64,000 bases of DNA from a virus, in IMG/VR virus record IMGVR_UViG_3300033064_003914, positions 1 through 64,000 of that record; one strand, written 5' to 3'. A program made the position numbers and the translations under genes. The notes below the pieces were generated by a model that had not been told where the DNA came from, searched no databases, and saw only the letters and a list, made by a program, of their open reading frames with translations. Of this stretch, positions 61,331-64,000 are shown piece after piece. How positions within the stretch are numbered: position 1 is the stretch's first letter; each line of letters begins with the position of its first letter.

Positions 61331-62356
61331 TTAAATATTGCCTAACGAGCCATAATGCGGTAGTTTTTTACGCGGCCAACCGTTTACGCCAGAAATCGCC
61401 ACCATGTATCGGTTTTTGATATCAGACCATTTTGCCCAAAACGCGCCAATTGGAATATCGAAGGCCGTGCCTAAAATCCTGCGGCCACCTTCATTCCACG
61501 CGCCCCAACTATTTTGGACTAATATAAGCGGCTCGCCGTAAAGTTTAATAGTCTCGGGTCGGTCGTCCGCGGCCAGATAAGCAAGCGCGTGCGCCCAGCT
61601 CCCGCTGCGCTTAGACACGCCATTAGCGTCGCGCTGGTCCGAAAAGCCCTCACTACCGCAAGAACTTACGCAATAACCGTTAGCGAGTAAGTCACGCAAG
61701 ACTTCGTATGTCTCGACCTCGGTAATTGTTTGTACGCGGTGGTCTTTGCCTACTGCAAGCCAAGAGGTTGGCGGAGTGCGGGAGCCATAGAGCCCAGCGT
61801 TACGCGAACTGTATTGCGTAAAATCAACGTTAATCTCGTCGTATTTTTTACGCAGCCAGAGGCCACTCTCGTTTAGCGCTACTTGAGCAGCTTCGGCGCA
61901 GCTCCAGCCGTCGCCACCGTGCCGGCGCCAGTTATAAAACGCTTCTGTGCTTAACACGCCGTTTAAACGCGCTGTGTCGCTAACTTCTGGCGGGCCTTCA
62001 AGCCGCTCTGATTTTGGATCAGGAACGCCGCAAGTAATATCGCAGCACATGGTGCCGAGACACGCGTTTCGCGTCGACCAACTTACACAGTCACCGCGGC
62101 CCTGCGCTCCGCCCGGTAGGCAGTCTGGATAAATTTTTAAGATCTCGAGGAAGGGCGCAGAAAGTTTTCCTTTGCCCGTCTCCTCGAGCCTATATGCGGA
62201 GCACGCCATAGCCCCATCCGGAATACCGCCCGCACTTTTAATTTGCGCGCGCAATGCTTCCGCAGCTTCGGGGTTGCTGTAAGCGCCCACGAAACCTGTC
62301 TGATATGCCTTTGCAACGTCAAAGACGCTGTCAAAGAATTGCTCTTTATCGGCCAT
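61331..62356 (-). CDS. Papain-like cysteine protease (C1 family)
   Basis: 341 residues, start ATG 62356 with GGAG 8 bases upstream. Papain-type catalytic elements are visible: GGAQGRGDCVSWSTRNA (oxyanion Gln85 and nucleophile Cys90), GSWAHALAY (His256) and ILVQNSWGAWNEGG (Asn282 with the conserved NSWG). Extra Cys (GTMCCDITC) lie after the active site. No signal peptide is visible, so it could act inside the cell, be carried in the virion or be released at lysis. Phage papain-like proteases are unusual. The gene lies between membrane proteins and the exported zinc-finger gene, which points to an envelope-related role. Confidence 0.85.
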   Translation of the reverse strand: MADKEQFFDSVFDVAKAYQTGFVGAYSNPEAAEALRAQIKSAGGIPDGAMACSAYRLEETGKGKLSAPFLEILKIYPDCLPGGAQGRGDCVSWSTRNACLGTMCCDITCGVPDPKSERLEGPPEVSDTARLNGVLSTEAFYNWRRHGGDGWSCAEAAQVALNESGLWLRKKYDEINVDFTQYSSRNAGLYGSRTPPTSWLAVGKDHRVQTITEVETYEVLRDLLANGYCVSSCGSEGFSDQRDANGVSKRSGSWAHALAYLAADDRPETIKLYGEPLILVQNSWGAWNEGGRRILGTAFDIPIGAFWAKWSDIKNRYMVAISGVNGWPRKKLPHYGSLGNI

Positions 62357-62373
62357 GGCGTGCTCCAGCTAGT

Positions 62374-62880
62374 TCACTCAGCCGACTCAGGCTCGACTAC
62401 TGCCTCAGGCTCGACTACTGTGTTGGTATCGACCACGACTTGCGTTGCCGCTTCGTGTGTCTCGCCGACAAGCGTTACCCCGAAAAACCCGGGCTGCGTC
62501 GGGGCAACCGTATCAACGGCAACAAACGTTACCGTGGCGGGCTCCGACGAATTGCCGGCGTCATCGACGTCGACAAGCGTTAAAACAACATTCGAATCTT
62601 GCGGCACAGAGATTACGCCGAGCTCAACTGAATCACCGGCGTACGACGTCGAACCCTTCGATTCGCCGTTTACGGTTACCGTTACAACACGCGACACGAC
62701 ATCCCCATCAACGGGGGCGCCGGCGGAAACTTTATATGAAAGCATATCTGCCATTTGGTTACTCCTAAGTTGAACCACCCTCAAACCAACTGGTGTACTT
62801 GTGGACAACGCTAGCGCGCGCCACATTGAATACACCAACAAAACAACGCCTAAAATTACAAACGCCAAAAAACTAATCAT
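62374..62880 (-). CDS. Membrane-anchored Ig-like protein with a possible internal start
   Basis: 168 residues from the ATG at 62880. Residues 2-24 form a transmembrane segment (ISFLAFVILGVVLLVYSMW). A second, well-placed ribosome site (TTAGGAG) precedes the in-frame ATG at 62754 (MADMLSYKVSAG), so a 126-residue soluble form may also be made. The C-terminal part is beta-rich (VVSRVVTVTVNGESKGSTSY; TVTFVAVDTVAPTQPGFF), like an Ig or fibronectin-type domain. The end carries two VEPE-type repeats. Two products from one gene, anchored and soluble, are possible. Confidence 0.6.
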   Translation of the reverse strand: MISFLAFVILGVVLLVYSMWRALALSTSTPVGLRVVQLRSNQMADMLSYKVSAGAPVDGDVVSRVVTVTVNGESKGSTSYAGDSVELGVISVPQDSNVVLTLVDVDDAGNSSEPATVTFVAVDTVAPTQPGFFGVTLVGETHEAATQVVVDTNTVVEPEAVVEPESAE

Positions 62881-62882
62881 TG

Positions 62883-63353
62883 TTACTTTTTCTCAGCTGG
62901 TGCCGATTTGGTCACCGCAGAATCAGCAATGATATCGCAAGCTGTTACCAACTTTTTAACCGTGTCTGGGTTTAGCTGCACGACCTCTTCGGTACCCATT
63001 TGCGCTTTAATCACGTCATTAATCGCAACGTCAAGCCCAGGGTACTTATTTACTTGATCTACGGCTAGTTTTAATGTGTTTGCGTGCAGTACCGCAAAAC
63101 GCTCTGTTGTATTTACTAGTTTGCCGTTATCTCGCGCTACCACGGTCTTTAAACCAATATAAATGCTTTGTACCCGAGCGCGATCGGCGTCGGTGGCGTT
63201 TTGCAGCAGCTTTACGATAGTCGGATCGGTAACGACAACGTGGTCCGGCGCAACAACAGGCGGCTTAACAGGAAATTTAATGTCTGCTAGGCCGTTCGGG
63301 AATACGAACGACAGCAACAGCAAAAGTCCAAGAAACCAAACTACTTTTTTCAT
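62883..63353 (-). CDS. Exported or membrane protein with signal peptide
   Basis: 156 residues, start ATG 63353, overlapping the previous stop as ATGA. The N-terminus (MKKVVWFLGLLLLLSFVFPN) is a typical signal peptide or N-terminal anchor. The remainder has a Pro-rich segment (KFPVKPPVVAPDHVVVTDP) and helices (TIVKLLQNATDADRARVQSI). The C-terminus is charged and ends in KSAPAEKK. A spanin- or periplasmic scaffold-like role would fit in a lysis or entry cassette, but no motif is decisive. Confidence 0.65.
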   Translation of the reverse strand: MKKVVWFLGLLLLLSFVFPNGLADIKFPVKPPVVAPDHVVVTDPTIVKLLQNATDADRARVQSIYIGLKTVVARDNGKLVNTTERFAVLHANTLKLAVDQVNKYPGLDVAINDVIKAQMGTEEVVQLNPDTVKKLVTACDIIADSAVTKSAPAEKK

Positions 63354-63637
63354 ACAACACCCTTAGACGGTTGTTGGTACTCGACAATTACGCGAAGCAG
63401 CGTTGTGCACGCAGTTACGCCATCTTCGCAGCCTTCCGCGGCCAGCCGATCACGCAGCTCTGTGACAGATTTAATATCCGCTACGAGAGAAACAGCAATT
63501 GACGGTTTAACCTTCGGGGCTGAATCGTTAAAAAAAGCGGGAACAGCCAGCTTGACGAGAGGCGCTAGTTGTTTGACGTACGTCAAAACTAGCGTAAACA
63601 AAAATAATCCGGCTAAAACGCCTTGAAACAAACTCAT
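63350..63637 (-). CDS. Small single-pass membrane protein
   Basis: 95 residues, start ATG 63637 with a CGGAGCG site. The N-terminal 20 residues (SLFQGVLAGLFLFTLVLTYV) form one transmembrane helix; the rest is soluble and has a CEDGVTAC pair near the end. It overlaps the next gene by four bases (ATGA), so both should be translated together. A holin-like role is possible on size and topology, but a single hydrophobic helix is weak evidence. Confidence 0.65.
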   Translation of the reverse strand: MSLFQGVLAGLFLFTLVLTYVKQLAPLVKLAVPAFFNDSAPKVKPSIAVSLVADIKSVTELRDRLAAEGCEDGVTACTTLLRVIVEYQQPSKGVV

Positions 63638-63672
63638 AGTAACGCTCCGTTTATTGAGATACGAGTATTTTA

Positions 63673-64000
63673 TCAGAACTGCGGCACAAGCCTATATGGT
63701 TTTCCATTAATTAAAATTGTGCCGCTAACGTCTACAACGCCCTTGTTCTTTTTTTGTGTGTTTTTACTGACTTTACCGTAAAGTTTTACCATCTCGTCGA
63801 TGTCGCCTTTTTGCGGCTTGGTGACAGTTGGGTCGTAGTAGGGCGCCATTAAGTTACCACGGCCAAGGTGCTCTAAACCAAGCGCGTGTCCAAGTTCGTG
63901 GCAGGTAACGGCTACTGCCATGTCAAAAGTCCACTCCTCCGCTTCGTCGTACATCTGGTCAAGCTGCATGTTTGCCGTAACACCGCACGGCAGCTCGCTC
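63673..64000 (-). CDS. Matrixin-like zinc metalloprotease (5' end outside window)
   Basis: The frame is open to the right edge, and residues SELPCGVTAN precede the first internal Met. The motif VTCHELGHALGLEHLGRGN contains HExxHxxGxxH, followed by LMAPYY, the Met-turn of matrixins (M10). The sequence then reads GDIDEMVKLYGK, as at the end of matrixin catalytic domains, and a short C-terminal beta extension (VVDVSGTILINGKPYRLVPQ). It is the C-terminal part of a zinc peptidase that could degrade envelope or surface proteins. Signal peptide and propeptide, if present, are outside the window. Confidence 0.88.
   Translation of the reverse strand, partial: SELPCGVTANMQLDQMYDEAEEWTFDMAVAVTCHELGHALGLEHLGRGNLMAPYYDPTVTKPQKGDIDEMVKLYGKVSKNTQKKNKGVVDVSGTILINGKPYRLVPQF

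Overview
This window is a stretch of a large tailed-phage genome with a contractile tail (myovirus morphology). It could also be a prophage or a metagenomic phage contig. Every convincing gene is on the minus strand, so transcription runs from about 64000 down to 1. Genes abut or overlap by a few bases for the whole length, with no tRNA, rRNA, CRISPR array, insertion sequence or recognisable host gene. The tail sheath, tail tube, gp5-like spike, baseplate J protein, HK97-type capsid candidate and assemblin-type prohead protease establish the phage identity. The host is not directly visible. Poly-serine linkers, Cys-rich modules, a formylglycine-generating-enzyme-like domain and several secreted-type peptidases point to an aquatic Gram-negative host, possibly Planctomycetota; that is a weak inference.

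Layout in transcription order. (1) 64000-60965: a matrixin-type zinc protease (truncated by the window edge), small membrane or exported proteins, a papain-like cysteine protease and an exported zinc-finger protein. (2) 60957-58726: four small virion-like proteins, two of them rich in glycine-zipper membrane segments. (3) 58708-51412: a phage-encoded multisubunit RNA polymerase. A 1482-residue polypeptide joins a complete beta-like part to the N-terminal half of beta-prime, including the catalytic DFDGD motif. A separate 626-residue protein carries the C-terminal half of beta-prime with the trigger loop. Two small unknown genes lie between them. (4) 51330-37422: virion and head genes, including the prohead protease, scaffold candidate, decoration candidate and major capsid protein. 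(5) 37336-33595: connector, neck and tail-completion genes. (6) 33488-15284: sheath, tube, spike, tail chaperone pair with a programmed -1 frameshift, tape measure, hub and baseplate, with a sigma-70-like factor inserted among them. (7) 15278-1: a 1765-residue multidomain tail protein (baseplate part, Ser-rich stalks, FGE-like domain, leishmanolysin-like protease) and a cassette of fibre-like proteins, five of them tandem relatives.

How the genes work together: modules 4-7 build the particle. The polymerase and the sigma-like gene could provide a dedicated phage transcription apparatus. Because both lie inside the virion gene block, the enzyme may be packaged and injected, but this is inference. 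Peptidases at both ends of the window, one built into a tail protein, suggest entry through or release from a protein-rich cell envelope. Terminator-like hairpins at 37352-37386 and 35716-35755, and a hairpin cluster at 29904-29970, probably set expression ratios between high-copy shell and tube proteins and low-copy connector and spike proteins.

No terminase, portal, DNA polymerase or lysozyme was recognised; these presumably lie outside the window or are too diverged to see by eye. No stretch longer than about 200 bases lacks a gene.
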